The translations under genes and the position numbers were made by a program. Shown piece by piece: positions 52,025-62,252 of a DNA stretch of 64,000 bases. Positions within the stretch are counted from its first letter, which is position 1; each line of letters opens with the position of its first letter. Source of the DNA: DAOMNO01 sp035443885 (GTDB lineage: Bacteria; Planctomycetota; Phycisphaerae; Phycisphaerales; SM1A02); the NCBI GenBank assembly GCA_035443885.1, contig DAOMNO010000015.1:1-64000 (forward strand). Direction: 5' to 3'. The notes beneath the pieces were generated by a model. The model searched no databases and was not told the origin of the DNA. It saw nothing but the letters and a program-made list of their open reading frames with translations.

Positions 52025-53125
52025 ATGACTGCACCGTCCCGCCAGCCTGCCCCACCTAAGCCCGTGATCGGCATCACGATGGGCGATCCTGCGGGCATCG
52101 GGCCGGAAGTGCTCATCAAGGCCTTGGCGGACCCCAAGGTTCGCAACCTTGCTCGTTTTGTCATCTACGGCGTCAACGAGATGCTCACTTATGCAGCCGA
52201 TCAGCAGCGGCTGGACGCCTTCTGGTGCCGCGTGCAGCAAGGGTCGAAACGACTTGATCGGCAAATCCTCGACGACGTGGTCGTGCTGGACTTTGACGAG
52301 TTTGAAGGCATGGTGCGCCTGCCTCACGCCCCGGGGCGCCCCAACGGACTCGCTTCAAAGGCATTCGTGGAAGAAGCCATCTCAGACGCCATGCGACCTG
52401 TGGAAGATGTGCGCAGAATCGATGCACTGGTAACAGGGCCGATCAGCAAAGAATCGTGGCAGCACGCAGGCTTCAACTGGCCGGGGCATACGGAACTGCT
52501 TGCCCACCGAGCGAAGGTGAAGCGCCACGCGATGATGTTCGTCTCGCCTCGCCTGCGCGTGGTGCTGGCGACGACGCACCTGCCGCTGATGGACATTCGT
52601 AACGTGCTGACGATTGGTCGCGTGTTTGATCCGATTGATCTCGGCAATCAAGCCTGTCTTGAACTGGGCATTGAAAAACCCCGCATCGCCGTAACGGGCC
52701 TCAATCCCCATGCAGGCGAGAACGGCCAGTTCGGCGATGAAGAGCAGCGACTCATCGCGCCTGCGATTCGCGTCGCACAGGAGTCAGGCATCGACGCACG
52801 CGGCCCATTTCCCGGTGATACGGTGTTCATCGCAGCCGCTGCTGGCGAGTATGACCTTGTCGTCGCGATGTATCACGATCAGGGTCTGATTCCGGTCAAG
52901 CTGCTCGGTTGGGATAAAGCTGTGAACTGGACGATCGGCCTGCCGTTCATTCGTACCAGCCCCGATCACGGCACGGCGTTTGACATCGCCGGAAAGAATC
53001 GCGCAAGCGCGGGATCGATGATCGCTGCAATCGAGCTGGCGGCACAGCTTGCTCAGCGGCGCATCCGGTCAGAAGCTGATGCGACACGATTGGCTCCAGC
53101 GAAGCATCTTAAAGCGGAGTCGTAG
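52025..53125 (+). CDS. pdxA: 4-hydroxythreonine-4-phosphate dehydrogenase
   Basis: 366 residues. Hallmarks: GITMGDPAGIGPEV (near 17-30), LVTGPISKESW, WPGHTELLA, GLNPHAGENGQFG and MYHDQGLIPVK, with the three metal-binding histidines of E. coli PdxA in the last three motifs. It oxidises 4-phosphohydroxy-L-threonine with NAD for pyridoxal phosphate synthesis. The ATG at 52025 is used; the frame is open further upstream into the tRNA flank, but without similarity. Stands alone. Confidence 0.96.
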   Translation: MTAPSRQPAPPKPVIGITMGDPAGIGPEVLIKALADPKVRNLARFVIYGVNEMLTYAADQQRLDAFWCRVQQGSKRLDRQILDDVVVLDFDEFEGMVRLPHAPGRPNGLASKAFVEEAISDAMRPVEDVRRIDALVTGPISKESWQHAGFNWPGHTELLAHRAKVKRHAMMFVSPRLRVVLATTHLPLMDIRNVLTIGRVFDPIDLGNQACLELGIEKPRIAVTGLNPHAGENGQFGDEEQRLIAPAIRVAQESGIDARGPFPGDTVFIAAAAGEYDLVVAMYHDQGLIPVKLLGWDKAVNWTIGLPFIRTSPDHGTAFDIAGKNRASAGSMIAAIELAAQLAQRRIRSEADATRLAPAKHLKAES

Positions 53126-53160
53126 AGGCCGTCTGTTCTATCCAGAACAACGGAACGTGA

Positions 53161-53253
53161 GAACAACTCGAACCCCATTTTGTGGGCAATATCAACTACG
53201 ATAATAAGGTGGATGTCATCAAGCGCCTGATGTTGCTTGCCAACTGGGGCTGA
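53161..53253 (+). pseudogene. Orphan dockerin-like tail (gene remnant)
   Basis: An open frame after a stop (TGA at 53158) with no start codon or ribosome site encodes 30 residues ending in DNKVDVIKRLMLLANWG then TGA. That is one half of the dockerin-like repeat found at the ends of four intact genes in this window. The Asp-rich loop and the LLxLLxxWG ending are intact. It looks like the last part of a secreted-protein gene whose body was deleted between pdxA and mutY. Confidence 0.75.
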
Positions 53254-53262
53254 TCTTCAGCG

Positions 53263-54393
53263 TCAGCCAACAGAGACTTCTTCCATTGCCATTTTGACGA
53301 TCCGCCGCTGCGGGTTGCTCATTGGCAGGTCGCGCACATCGCCCGGCTTGCGCCATGTGCCGCGCCGGGCGCGCGTGCGGGCCGTAAAAACGTGAAACGT
53401 AATTCGACGATGTGTCGTCTGATGCACGAACGCGCCTTGACGCACGAGTGAATCAACGTCGATGGCAAGCCTCGCACGAACGGCACGGGGCGTAAGCGGC
53501 ACATCGCTTTCAATCGTCGGTGTTTGCCACATGCTTCCCCACATGGCTCCATTCTTCATCGTTTTCTCTTTGATCGTCGTCTTGCTTGTGCGCAATACGG
53601 CTTCGATTGGACGCTGTTCAAGAAGTATTCTGCCGCCACGGCGAATGATGACGGCGTGATGATGCACATCAACCTGCTTCGCCTGCGGCTTTGGCGCGGG
53701 CAGGCTTTCCTGCTTGCCGGCCTTGAATGCCTGGCACCACTGCGATGTGGGGCAGGCTGCACATCGCGGCGCACGCGGCGTGCAAACAACTGCGCCAAGC
53801 TCCATCAGGCCTTCGTTGAGTTCGCCCGGGTTGTTCGCCTGATCGACCAGTTGCTTCGCCCACTCCCAACACAACGCTGCTCCTTCGCGTGAATGAACAT
53901 CGGCGTGACCTTCAAGTCTGGCAAAGACTCGTTGAACATTCCCATCAACGATCGGCTCGCGATGCTGAAAGACGATTGAGGCAATTGCGCCAGCGGTGTA
54001 TCGCCCCACGCCGGGCAGTTCGCGCAACTGATCCACCGACTGCGGCACCGCTCCGCTGAATTGAGGATCACTGCATATCTTCATTGCGGCGGCGTGCAGG
54101 TTGCGCGCCCTGCGGTAGTACCCCAGTCCCTGCCACATGGCGAGCACTTCCTGCTCAGTAGCGTTTGCCAGATGCTGGACCGTCGGGAATCGCTCCATGA
54201 AAGCGATATAGCTCTTCACGACCCGCGATACCTGCGTCTGCTGGAGCATCGCTTCGGAAACCAGCGCGGTATAGCCCGTGCGATGCTCGCGCCAAGGCAG
54301 CGTTCGCGCGTTTTCTGCGAACCACCGGCCGATCGCCAAAGCGATTGCACGCCTGCGATCATCTGGTCGACAACGGTTACGCACGCGACTCAT
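53263..54393 (-). CDS. mutY: A/G-specific adenine glycosylase MutY
   Basis: 376 residues. Catalytic E48 (SEAMLQQTQV), HhH motif LPGVGRYTAGAI (126-137), D150 (VDGNVQR) and the [4Fe-4S] ligands C204-X6-C211-X2-C214-X5-C220 are all present. The C-terminal NUDIX-like domain (from about 240, VDVHHHAVIIRRGGRILLEQRP) recognises 8-oxoG opposite A. It removes adenine mispaired with 8-oxoguanine. Its ATG overlaps the stop of the NifU_N-like gene upstream. Confidence 0.96.
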   Translation of the reverse strand: MSRVRNRCRPDDRRRAIALAIGRWFAENARTLPWREHRTGYTALVSEAMLQQTQVSRVVKSYIAFMERFPTVQHLANATEQEVLAMWQGLGYYRRARNLHAAAMKICSDPQFSGAVPQSVDQLRELPGVGRYTAGAIASIVFQHREPIVDGNVQRVFARLEGHADVHSREGAALCWEWAKQLVDQANNPGELNEGLMELGAVVCTPRAPRCAACPTSQWCQAFKAGKQESLPAPKPQAKQVDVHHHAVIIRRGGRILLEQRPIEAVLRTSKTTIKEKTMKNGAMWGSMWQTPTIESDVPLTPRAVRARLAIDVDSLVRQGAFVHQTTHRRITFHVFTARTRARRGTWRKPGDVRDLPMSNPQRRIVKMAMEEVSVG

Positions 54394-54662
54394 GGAGCAT
54401 CTGCCTCTGCAAGGACTTTGCGTATCTTTGCCTTGACGGTTGCCCAGTGGGCTTCAGGCGGCTTGTTGACCGTGAGCCAGTCGCCGTTGAAGAGCAGCGT
54501 GGTCGCGCCGGTCTGTTCGAAGATCGCTTGAGCCAGTGGATCGCCAGCAGCCATCGAAGGGTTCAAAAAGCTGCGGGGGCGGTCGCTTATCGGCCGGTCC
54601 AACCAGCATTTGACGGCGTTGGGGTTCGGCGTCGATTCAAACTCAGTCACCACGAATGGCAT
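54390..54662 (-). CDS. NifU N-terminal (Nfu_N)-domain protein
   Basis: 90 residues starting MPFVVTEFESTPNPNAVKCWLD, the hallmark of the Nfu/NifU_N domain ('TPNPNAxKF' motif), then LAQAIFEQTGATTLLFNGDWLTVNK. In full-length Nfu proteins this domain precedes a CxxC Fe-S scaffold domain, absent here. Overlaps the mutY start (ATGA), so it is co-translated with an Fe-S enzyme. A role in Fe-S delivery is suggested by family and neighbour only. Confidence 0.88.
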   Translation of the reverse strand: MPFVVTEFESTPNPNAVKCWLDRPISDRPRSFLNPSMAAGDPLAQAIFEQTGATTLLFNGDWLTVNKPPEAHWATVKAKIRKVLAEADAP

Positions 54663-54782
54663 CGGCCCCAGAATATCGCGAGAAGCGGCTGCCGGGGCCT
54701 GAAAAAGCCCGTTTCCGGTTGCAGAACAGCGGCTTGGGCACTTGCCAAGACCGCGTCTCATGCTATCCTTCGTGTTCTCACC

Positions 54783-54854
54783 GCGGGTGTAGCTCAGTGG
54801 TAGAGCGTCACGTTGCCAACGTGAATGTCGAGGGTTCAAGTCCCTTCACCCGCT
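54783..54854 (+). tRNA. tRNA-Gly (anticodon GCC)
   Basis: 72 bases: acceptor GCGGGTG/CACCCGC with discriminator T, D-arm GCTCAGTGGTAGAGC, anticodon stem TCACG/CGTGA with loop TTGCCAA (GCC), T-loop GGTTCAAGTCC. CCA is not encoded. It is divergent from the NifU_N-like gene. Confidence 0.96.
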
Positions 54855-54873
54855 TTCTTCGCTAACAAACCGA

Positions 54874-54909
54874 AACGCCGCCTTTGGAAGTCCGAAGGCG
54901 GCGTTTTTT
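54874..54909 (+). terminator. Intrinsic terminator of tRNA-Gly
   Basis: AACGCCGCCTT / AAGGCGGCGTT (11-bp perfect stem, 10-base loop) running into six T, 20 bases after the tRNA. Confidence 0.95.
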
Positions 54910-54972
54910 CGCGCCGGTACACTGTTACGGGGTGGGATTGTCCCCCACCATGCGCTGTGCCATCCGTTCGGT

Positions 54973-56277
54973 GTGGAGATGATCGACCAGACCATCGTGC
55001 TGAAAATCGGCGTCGCCCTCGCACTCGGCCTTGCCGGGTGCGTGCTTGTATGCTGGCGTCGGTTGTTCGAACTTGAAGCCAGACAGTTCAGCACCGTCAT
55101 CTGGACGTTGATGCTGGCTTCGCGACTGGGCGGCTTCATAACACTCTTTGTGATACTCGGCCTTGAGCCTCGATCAGACGTGCAAACGTACTTCTTCTGG
55201 TCGCATCTGATTCTGGACGGCCACATTCCGACGCACCATGCTGACCTGCCGCTGCACTACGGCCCGGCCTTTCTCTACATTACGACTGGCGCGCTCATGC
55301 TGTGGGATTCCGCCAAGTGTCTCGTGCTGGTGGCCATCCTCTTCGACCTTGCGACGTTCCCGCTTTGGCTTGCAACAGCACGGCGAGCGTTCGATGAAAC
55401 GATCGTCCGCCGCGCTGCGATTCTGTACATCTTCGCGCCAGTGCCGTTTGGTTCCATCGTCATCTCAGGCCAGAATCACATTTGGGTCGGCTTCCTCATC
55501 GCGCTCTGCTTCTATCTGATGGGGAAGAATCGTGTCGGAGCCGCGGCATTCGCGATGGGTCTCAGCGTGGTGGCGGTCAAGTTCCTGAACCTGCTGTATA
55601 TGCCCATCATGGCTGCCCAAAGCAGACGATGGGTTACGATGGGTGTTGGCTTCCTGCTGCCGGTGGTGATCGCCTACGGCGTGGCGTGGTATTACAACAT
55701 CAACCCGATCGACGGCATCCTCTTCCACGCGGAACATTTTTCTTCTGGCACGGTTCCATTCCTGCTCACTGCGTTTGGCTGGCCGATGGATGGGGTCATT
55801 TTCTCGCGCACGATGAAGATTATCTCTCTGCTTGCGCTGGCATCGATTTTTCTGCCCGCGTGGATCACCGGCAGTTTGCGCCGCGAGGATGCGGTCATCC
55901 TCATGCTGAGCGCGATCACCTATACGTTTCTCTTGGTGAGCACCAAAGGCTTCGCCGGTTACGCCACGATGGTGTTCTTCCCCGTGTGCATTCTTTTCGC
56001 ACTGGTCAGGGTGCGCCTCTTTGCGCTCGGGGTATTCGTCTGCTACGGCGTACTGGCGTCCATCGCGTCGAGTTTGTGGTACCGTGTCATCACGGCACGC
56101 GATATGAGCTTCATCGTGCTTGACAAATCGCACGGTGTACCGACCATGCATCTGGTCGTGTTCATGGCTGTTGAAGTCGCGCTCGTCGCCTGCCACGCTG
56201 TGCTGCTGTGGTGGTCGCTGCGAATGTTGTATGGTCGTCAGCCGACTACTTCCGCCGAAATACCGCGTAGTAGCTGA
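54973..56277 (+). CDS. Polytopic membrane protein, GT-C-type glycosyltransferase-like
   Basis: 434 residues (GTG start; an ATG two codons later is as likely, and neither has a well-spaced ribosome site). About ten membrane segments. An acidic pair just after the first segments (LEPRSDVQTYFFW) and HYGPAF lie where GT-C glycosyltransferases of the GT87/mannosyltransferase type have catalytic residues. These use lipid-linked sugar donors on the outer face of the inner membrane. Converges with the GT2-GtrA gene, and the 3' ends overlap by 32 bases, so the two coding regions share sequence on opposite strands. Confidence 0.72.
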   Translation: MEMIDQTIVLKIGVALALGLAGCVLVCWRRLFELEARQFSTVIWTLMLASRLGGFITLFVILGLEPRSDVQTYFFWSHLILDGHIPTHHADLPLHYGPAFLYITTGALMLWDSAKCLVLVAILFDLATFPLWLATARRAFDETIVRRAAILYIFAPVPFGSIVISGQNHIWVGFLIALCFYLMGKNRVGAAAFAMGLSVVAVKFLNLLYMPIMAAQSRRWVTMGVGFLLPVVIAYGVAWYYNINPIDGILFHAEHFSSGTVPFLLTAFGWPMDGVIFSRTMKIISLLALASIFLPAWITGSLRREDAVILMLSAITYTFLLVSTKGFAGYATMVFFPVCILFALVRVRLFALGVFVCYGVLASIASSLWYRVITARDMSFIVLDKSHGVPTMHLVVFMAVEVALVACHAVLLWWSLRMLYGRQPTTSAEIPRSS

Positions 56278-57463
56278 GCACGTAATTGAACGCTGTACCC
56301 ACAGCAATGCCTACAAGCGCGGCAAGCTGTGGCATCAGCTCTGGCCATTGCCAGATCATCGCAATTGCGGTGACATAGTTAATGAGCGCGCCGAGCGAGC
56401 ACACCGCCACAAAGCTCACGTACTGCCGATGCAGTGATCCATCGCGCGCATAGGAGAAGCTGAAGCGACGGTTGAGCACAAAGTTGCTCGTCATGGAGAT
56501 GAGAATCGCTGCTGCGAGAGCCACTTCAGTCATCAGGCCCATCCAGAGCAGCAATGTGAGCACCGCGAGATTCACCACCGTGCCGCTGAGGCCAACAGCG
56601 AGAAACTGCGTCAGCGATGCCAGCACCGGGAACTTGTGCATTGCCAGCAGGCGCAGATGACGAATGTACTTGACCTGCTCTTTCAGGCTCAGCTTGCTCT
56701 CGCCGAACTTACGGTTCGCGAAGTGAATCGGCACTTCGCGCACATCGCGGCAACGACATTTCACGATCAACTCCAGGCCGATCTTGAACCCGACCGCATT
56801 GAGTTGATCCGCTCGTTCAAATTGCGCACGCGTCAGGCTGAAGAAGCCCGCCATCGGGTCTTTGATTGACGTGAACGGTCGCGCCAGAAGCGTAGCGACT
56901 TTGCTGTTGAGCCATCGGAACGCGCCCCAGTCTTCTGCGGTCGTGCCACCCGGCACGTAACGCGAGCCGAACACCATGTCAGCGCCATCTTCAAGGGCCT
57001 CAACCATCGCGGGAATGGCTTCCGGCGGATGGCTGAGGTCTGCATCCATCACGATGATGTTGTCATACCGCGCCTGGCGAATGCCTTCGAGTACAGACTG
57101 ACTCAAACCCCGATCTCTCGTGCGGATCACGAGCCTCACCCACGGTTTGTTGAGCGATGCAACAACCTGTTCTGTGTTGTCGGGACTGTTGTCATCGACA
57201 ATGACCACCTCGACGACAAGCCCCTGCTGACGGAGCGGCTCAATCCGCGCGATGAGATGCGGAATGTTCTCGGCCTCACGGAAGGTCGGCACGACGATCG
57301 ACACGCGCCTGGCGTCAATCTCGATCTCGGTGATCGGCCGGCGCACGCCGGGAATCTGCGGCCCAGTGCGGACAATTCCGGCGTGCACATCGCCGTTCCG
57401 CTCCGGCGCGACCCCTTCGCCCTCCTGCTGGAGCCCCTGACTTTGATCGGACTCGCTACCCAT
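56246..57463 (-). CDS. GT2 glycosyltransferase fused to GtrA-like membrane domain
   Basis: 405 residues. Residues 52-280 are a dolichyl-phosphate-mannose-synthase-like GT2 domain: VSIVVPTFREAENI, VIVDDNSPDNT, and DxD motif D140-A-D142 (IVMDADLSHPP). Residues about 285-405 are a GtrA/DPMS-type domain of four membrane segments (QFLAVGLSGTVVNL, NYVLSYYAVFRRK). Together they make and translocate a polyprenyl-phosphate sugar, the donor type that the neighbouring GT-C protein would use. GGGAGGAG 7 bases upstream supports the ATG. Confidence 0.92.
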   Translation of the reverse strand: MGSESDQSQGLQQEGEGVAPERNGDVHAGIVRTGPQIPGVRRPITEIEIDARRVSIVVPTFREAENIPHLIARIEPLRQQGLVVEVVIVDDNSPDNTEQVVASLNKPWVRLVIRTRDRGLSQSVLEGIRQARYDNIIVMDADLSHPPEAIPAMVEALEDGADMVFGSRYVPGGTTAEDWGAFRWLNSKVATLLARPFTSIKDPMAGFFSLTRAQFERADQLNAVGFKIGLELIVKCRCRDVREVPIHFANRKFGESKLSLKEQVKYIRHLRLLAMHKFPVLASLTQFLAVGLSGTVVNLAVLTLLLWMGLMTEVALAAAILISMTSNFVLNRRFSFSYARDGSLHRQYVSFVAVCSLGALINYVTAIAMIWQWPELMPQLAALVGIAVGTAFNYVLSYYAVFRRK

Positions 57464-57544
57464 CCCAACGCTCCTCCCGCCATTTCTGCGGATAGATTAT
57501 CAGAAATAAACCGATCTCGATCTATCTTTCTTCCCCATCACCAA

Positions 57545-57561
57545 TTATCGGCTTCCGATAA
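57545..57561. promoter_or_regulatory. Small inverted repeat in divergent promoter region
   Basis: TTATCGG-CTT-CCGATAA, 7-bp arms, between the divergent GT2-GtrA and thioesterase genes. A possible operator; no regulator is adjacent. Confidence 0.3.
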
Positions 57562-57624
57562 CCAAGATGCTACAAAGTACGGCCAATCAAGACGGCCGCC
57601 CCGGCCAGATTAGACTGAACCGCC

Positions 57625-58032
57625 ATGAAGCCAACACTCGCGCTTGGAGCTACGGCTGAAATCGAGGTTACCGTTACCGAGGACATGTGCCCTGCCTTCG
57701 ACGGCATCATTGTCCATCGTGTGTATTCCACATGGTCGATGGCGCATCACATGGAGTTGGCAGCCCGCAAGGTGCTTGCGCCGCATCTTGAAGATCACGA
57801 AGAAGGCATCGGTTCGCACCTGTCGATCGACCACCTCGCGCCTACGCCGCTTGGTCATCGGGTGCGCCTTGTCGCCATTGCTGTTGAACTCGGCCCCACC
57901 ACGCTTGTGTGTGATGTAGCAGCGCATCATGTCCGTGAGGGTGGTGATCGCCTCGTCGGGCGAGGCAAGCAGATTCAGCGGATCCTGCCTAAGACAAAAC
58001 TCGCTTCACTCATTGAACGCTCTGCTTCGTAA
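57625..58032 (+). CDS. Hot-dog-fold thioesterase (FlK-like)
   Basis: 135 residues. MAHHMELAARKVLAPHL and EEGIGSHLSIDHLAPTPLG match the conserved parts of the fluoroacetyl-CoA-thioesterase-like family (compare 'GTHxxVxHxAATPxG'). It would hydrolyse an acyl-CoA thioester; the acyl group is unknown. Stands alone. Confidence 0.87.
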   Translation: MKPTLALGATAEIEVTVTEDMCPAFDGIIVHRVYSTWSMAHHMELAARKVLAPHLEDHEEGIGSHLSIDHLAPTPLGHRVRLVAIAVELGPTTLVCDVAAHHVREGGDRLVGRGKQIQRILPKTKLASLIERSAS

Positions 58033-58124
58033 CCGAACGACTATTTCGGCTTGCTCTTATACCGCGAGAGTTTCGCACCGACGGGGTCTTCGATGATTGA
58101 GAATCCGCCGGTGCTCATTCAATA

Positions 58125-60194
58125 TCACGGGATCGGATAAGCCGTGGACCAGCTCGGAACCAGCATCACGGGGTTTCGATATGCCGGTAGTGTTTCAAAT
58201 TCGATCGCAGCACATGCATCATCCATCCCATTCTGACATGCCCACTCAAGGATGTATCTGACCAAGCTGTCATCCTTATCAACACCTTGACCGGTATGGT
58301 GCATATACGCGAGATACCAGCAGCTCTCGACATCACCGCGTTCACACGCTCTGGCGAGAGCCGAAGGCAGTGTCGTCAGCAGATCCGAATGCGATGAATC
58401 AGTCAGCCCGATCCGAGCGAAGCCTTTGAGCGCATAGAGATTGCCCGCACCACAACGTTGATACAGTTCCACAGCGCGATCGCGATCAAGTGGACGACCG
58501 CGGCCGTTCTCATACGCCATGGCGACCAGGTAACAAGAAAGCCAATCAGGATCGGCAGCACACTTGTCTTCCAGTCGCTCCAAAGCCGCAGCAACATCTT
58601 CGTCTGATCGCCGCTCACCCAGGAACAGGAACTGAATTGCAACATTGACGCAGCCGTTCATGTCTTCAAGTTCGCATGCCGTAGCGAAGTACTTTGCAGC
58701 AAGCGCGTTGTTCTGACGAACGATCTTGCCTTCCATGCAGATAAGCCCGAGTTCATTGTACGCAGCGCCGGATTGGGAACCTTCCGCCAAGGCGCCTGCT
58801 GCGAGAACAAGACTGTGCCCTGCATGCGGCTTGCCGTCTGCCAGAGCCTGCTTCCAAAAGGCGACCGAGTTACCTGGATGCGGCGCTTCGATGAAGCCGG
58901 TGAAGAACATGGTGATGAACAGCAACACCCAGCAGGCCATGTGAACCAGGTTCATCATGCGCGGCTGAAGTGCGTTCTCCCACAGCCGATTCAGCTTTCC
59001 CGCAACCCCCATGCGCACAAGGCGATCAATCAGCGGGACACACAGATTCAGAATCGGGACCGGCAGCAGCTTGTCCCAAAAGAGCGGCACTTCCATGAGA
59101 TCAAGCACACGGAAGAGCACCAGATACCCGATGCCGTAGAGCGCGCCATAGATCACACGGCCGAGATTCGTCCTAGGCGAGGTCGCAGGATCCGTTACCA
59201 GCAGATGCAGGCCAAGGAAAATCGGCGCTGCGATGTTGATATTCACGAAAAAATACACGCCTGTGATCTGCGCGTAGAGCAGCCCGAAGACGCAGATCGT
59301 TGCCGTCGCCGCCACGGTCATCAGCGTAACGTGAAACAAGTACTGTACAACCAGCCCGCCCAGAAAGATCACGATGAGCATGTGCGGGGTTTCAAACGTC
59401 TGCGCAATCAACTGCCCGGCGGTCAACAATGATGTCGTGCCTGTGGCAATGAGTCCGATCGCAAAAACGGACTGGCCGAATGCGGATGGGTTGAAAATGT
59501 GCGTGCGTCGGCCGTCGCGCTCCCATGTGATGAACTGTTTGCCCAGCGCGCCAACGGTAAGCATGGCATATTGGAGAAAATACCAGTCGTGGTGGAACCA
59601 CAACAGCAGATTCGTGCTGATGACGATCGGCATGGGGCCGAAGCCCAAACGCCATGTCCTTCCTCGCGACCATGAAAACAGCGCATCAAGGCAGTAGAGA
59701 AAGATCAACTGCGAAAGGATCAGTGGCACTTCCGCATACACCTGATGCCAGTACCAACCCCAATAAATCAGGATCGTGGATTGCACACACGCCTGAACGT
59801 AATGCGCTTTGACAGCGAAAAACTCAACCTTGAGCGGCATGCCACGCCGGCTCGCGACGATCCACAATACGAACTGCCAGATCAGCAACGCACCGGCCAC
59901 GCCGAGCAGGCTCCACGTCAGCCTCGCGTTGCCGCTCGCTGGGGGAATGAATGTGAAGCAGACGAACAGCGCAGTGAGCGCGAAGGTCGGCCAAGGAAAG
60001 CCTTTCCATTGCAGATCGCCGCTGGGCGATGGCGGTTCAAACGGTTTCTCCGCGATGTGCTGCAACGTGTCTTGCGCGGCGCCATCAAGACCTGGCGCAC
60101 CAGCAGCGGCCGTTCCAGCAGGGCGAAGGGAATCAGAATTGGTGGATGCCTCTCTCAACTCGCTAGAACTCCACCCCCCCAGTTGCAGGAGCAC
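58125..60194 (-). CDS. NqrB/RnfD-like membrane protein with Sel1-type repeats
   Basis: 689 residues from a GTG; the first 60 residues are Pro/Ala/Ser-rich and the true start could be a later codon. Residues about 68-440 have about ten membrane segments with the NqrB/RnfD landmarks HIFNPSAFGQSVFAIGL (232-248) and LLVTDPATSPRTNLGRVIYG (331-350), the region that in RnfD/NqrB carries covalent FMN on Thr. Residues about 455-670 are Sel1-like helical repeats (ALAEGSQSGAAYNELGLICM, ACERGDVESCWYLAYMHHTG). No other Rnf or Nqr subunit is nearby. It may be a stand-alone relative rather than a pump subunit. A C7 run at 60174-60180 sits a few codons after the start. Confidence 0.75.
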   Translation of the reverse strand: MLLQLGGWSSSELREASTNSDSLRPAGTAAAGAPGLDGAAQDTLQHIAEKPFEPPSPSGDLQWKGFPWPTFALTALFVCFTFIPPASGNARLTWSLLGVAGALLIWQFVLWIVASRRGMPLKVEFFAVKAHYVQACVQSTILIYWGWYWHQVYAEVPLILSQLIFLYCLDALFSWSRGRTWRLGFGPMPIVISTNLLLWFHHDWYFLQYAMLTVGALGKQFITWERDGRRTHIFNPSAFGQSVFAIGLIATGTTSLLTAGQLIAQTFETPHMLIVIFLGGLVVQYLFHVTLMTVAATATICVFGLLYAQITGVYFFVNINIAAPIFLGLHLLVTDPATSPRTNLGRVIYGALYGIGYLVLFRVLDLMEVPLFWDKLLPVPILNLCVPLIDRLVRMGVAGKLNRLWENALQPRMMNLVHMACWVLLFITMFFTGFIEAPHPGNSVAFWKQALADGKPHAGHSLVLAAGALAEGSQSGAAYNELGLICMEGKIVRQNNALAAKYFATACELEDMNGCVNVAIQFLFLGERRSDEDVAAALERLEDKCAADPDWLSCYLVAMAYENGRGRPLDRDRAVELYQRCGAGNLYALKGFARIGLTDSSHSDLLTTLPSALARACERGDVESCWYLAYMHHTGQGVDKDDSLVRYILEWACQNGMDDACAAIEFETLPAYRNPVMLVPSWSTAYPIP

Positions 60195-60330
60195 AAGCAG
60201 TATAGCACACTACTCAACCGTCTTACTGCATATGAAAACGCGGTAAATGCGGGCTATTGAGGACCCTGCACATAAAGAAGATGCGGCTGGACAGCACGCG
60301 ATCTTCCGTGCGCCGCTTTATCATGCTGAT

Positions 60331-62037
<1,707 letters not shown>

Positions 62038-62070
62038 AGTAACATCAGCGGACAGTCGTTGTGGAAACAG

Positions 62071-62100
62071 CCCTGCTGATCGAATATTCGATCAGCAGGG
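62071..62100. repeat. 30-bp perfect palindrome downstream of hutU
   Basis: CCCTGCTGATCGAAT is followed immediately by its exact reverse complement, with no loop. It starts 33 bases after the hutU stop. No T-run follows on the plus strand; TTTCCACAA follows on the minus strand. A terminator-like stem, a protein-binding site or a cruciform are all possible. Confidence 0.85.
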
Positions 62101-62252
62101 TGATCTGCAAAGCCAGATCAGGCGCGCGGCTCCGCTGGTGAAGCCCGTTCCATGCCGCTTTTCGTCAAGCGGCTCGACTGCATGGGTCATCTGAAATCTC
62201 AAATCACTCGCCAAGCCGTGCTCCCGCCAACGGCGCGGGTGGGCCACGTACA

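Noticed and set aside
55465..56307. 280-codon minus-strand open frame rich in His/Arg/Glu
   Set aside because: Antisense of a hydrophobic membrane-protein gene; the composition is what reverse-complemented hydrophobic codons give.
60174..60180. C7 run near the start of the NqrB-like gene as a phase-variation tract
   Set aside because: Only seven bases, and the true start codon is uncertain, so it may not even be coding.
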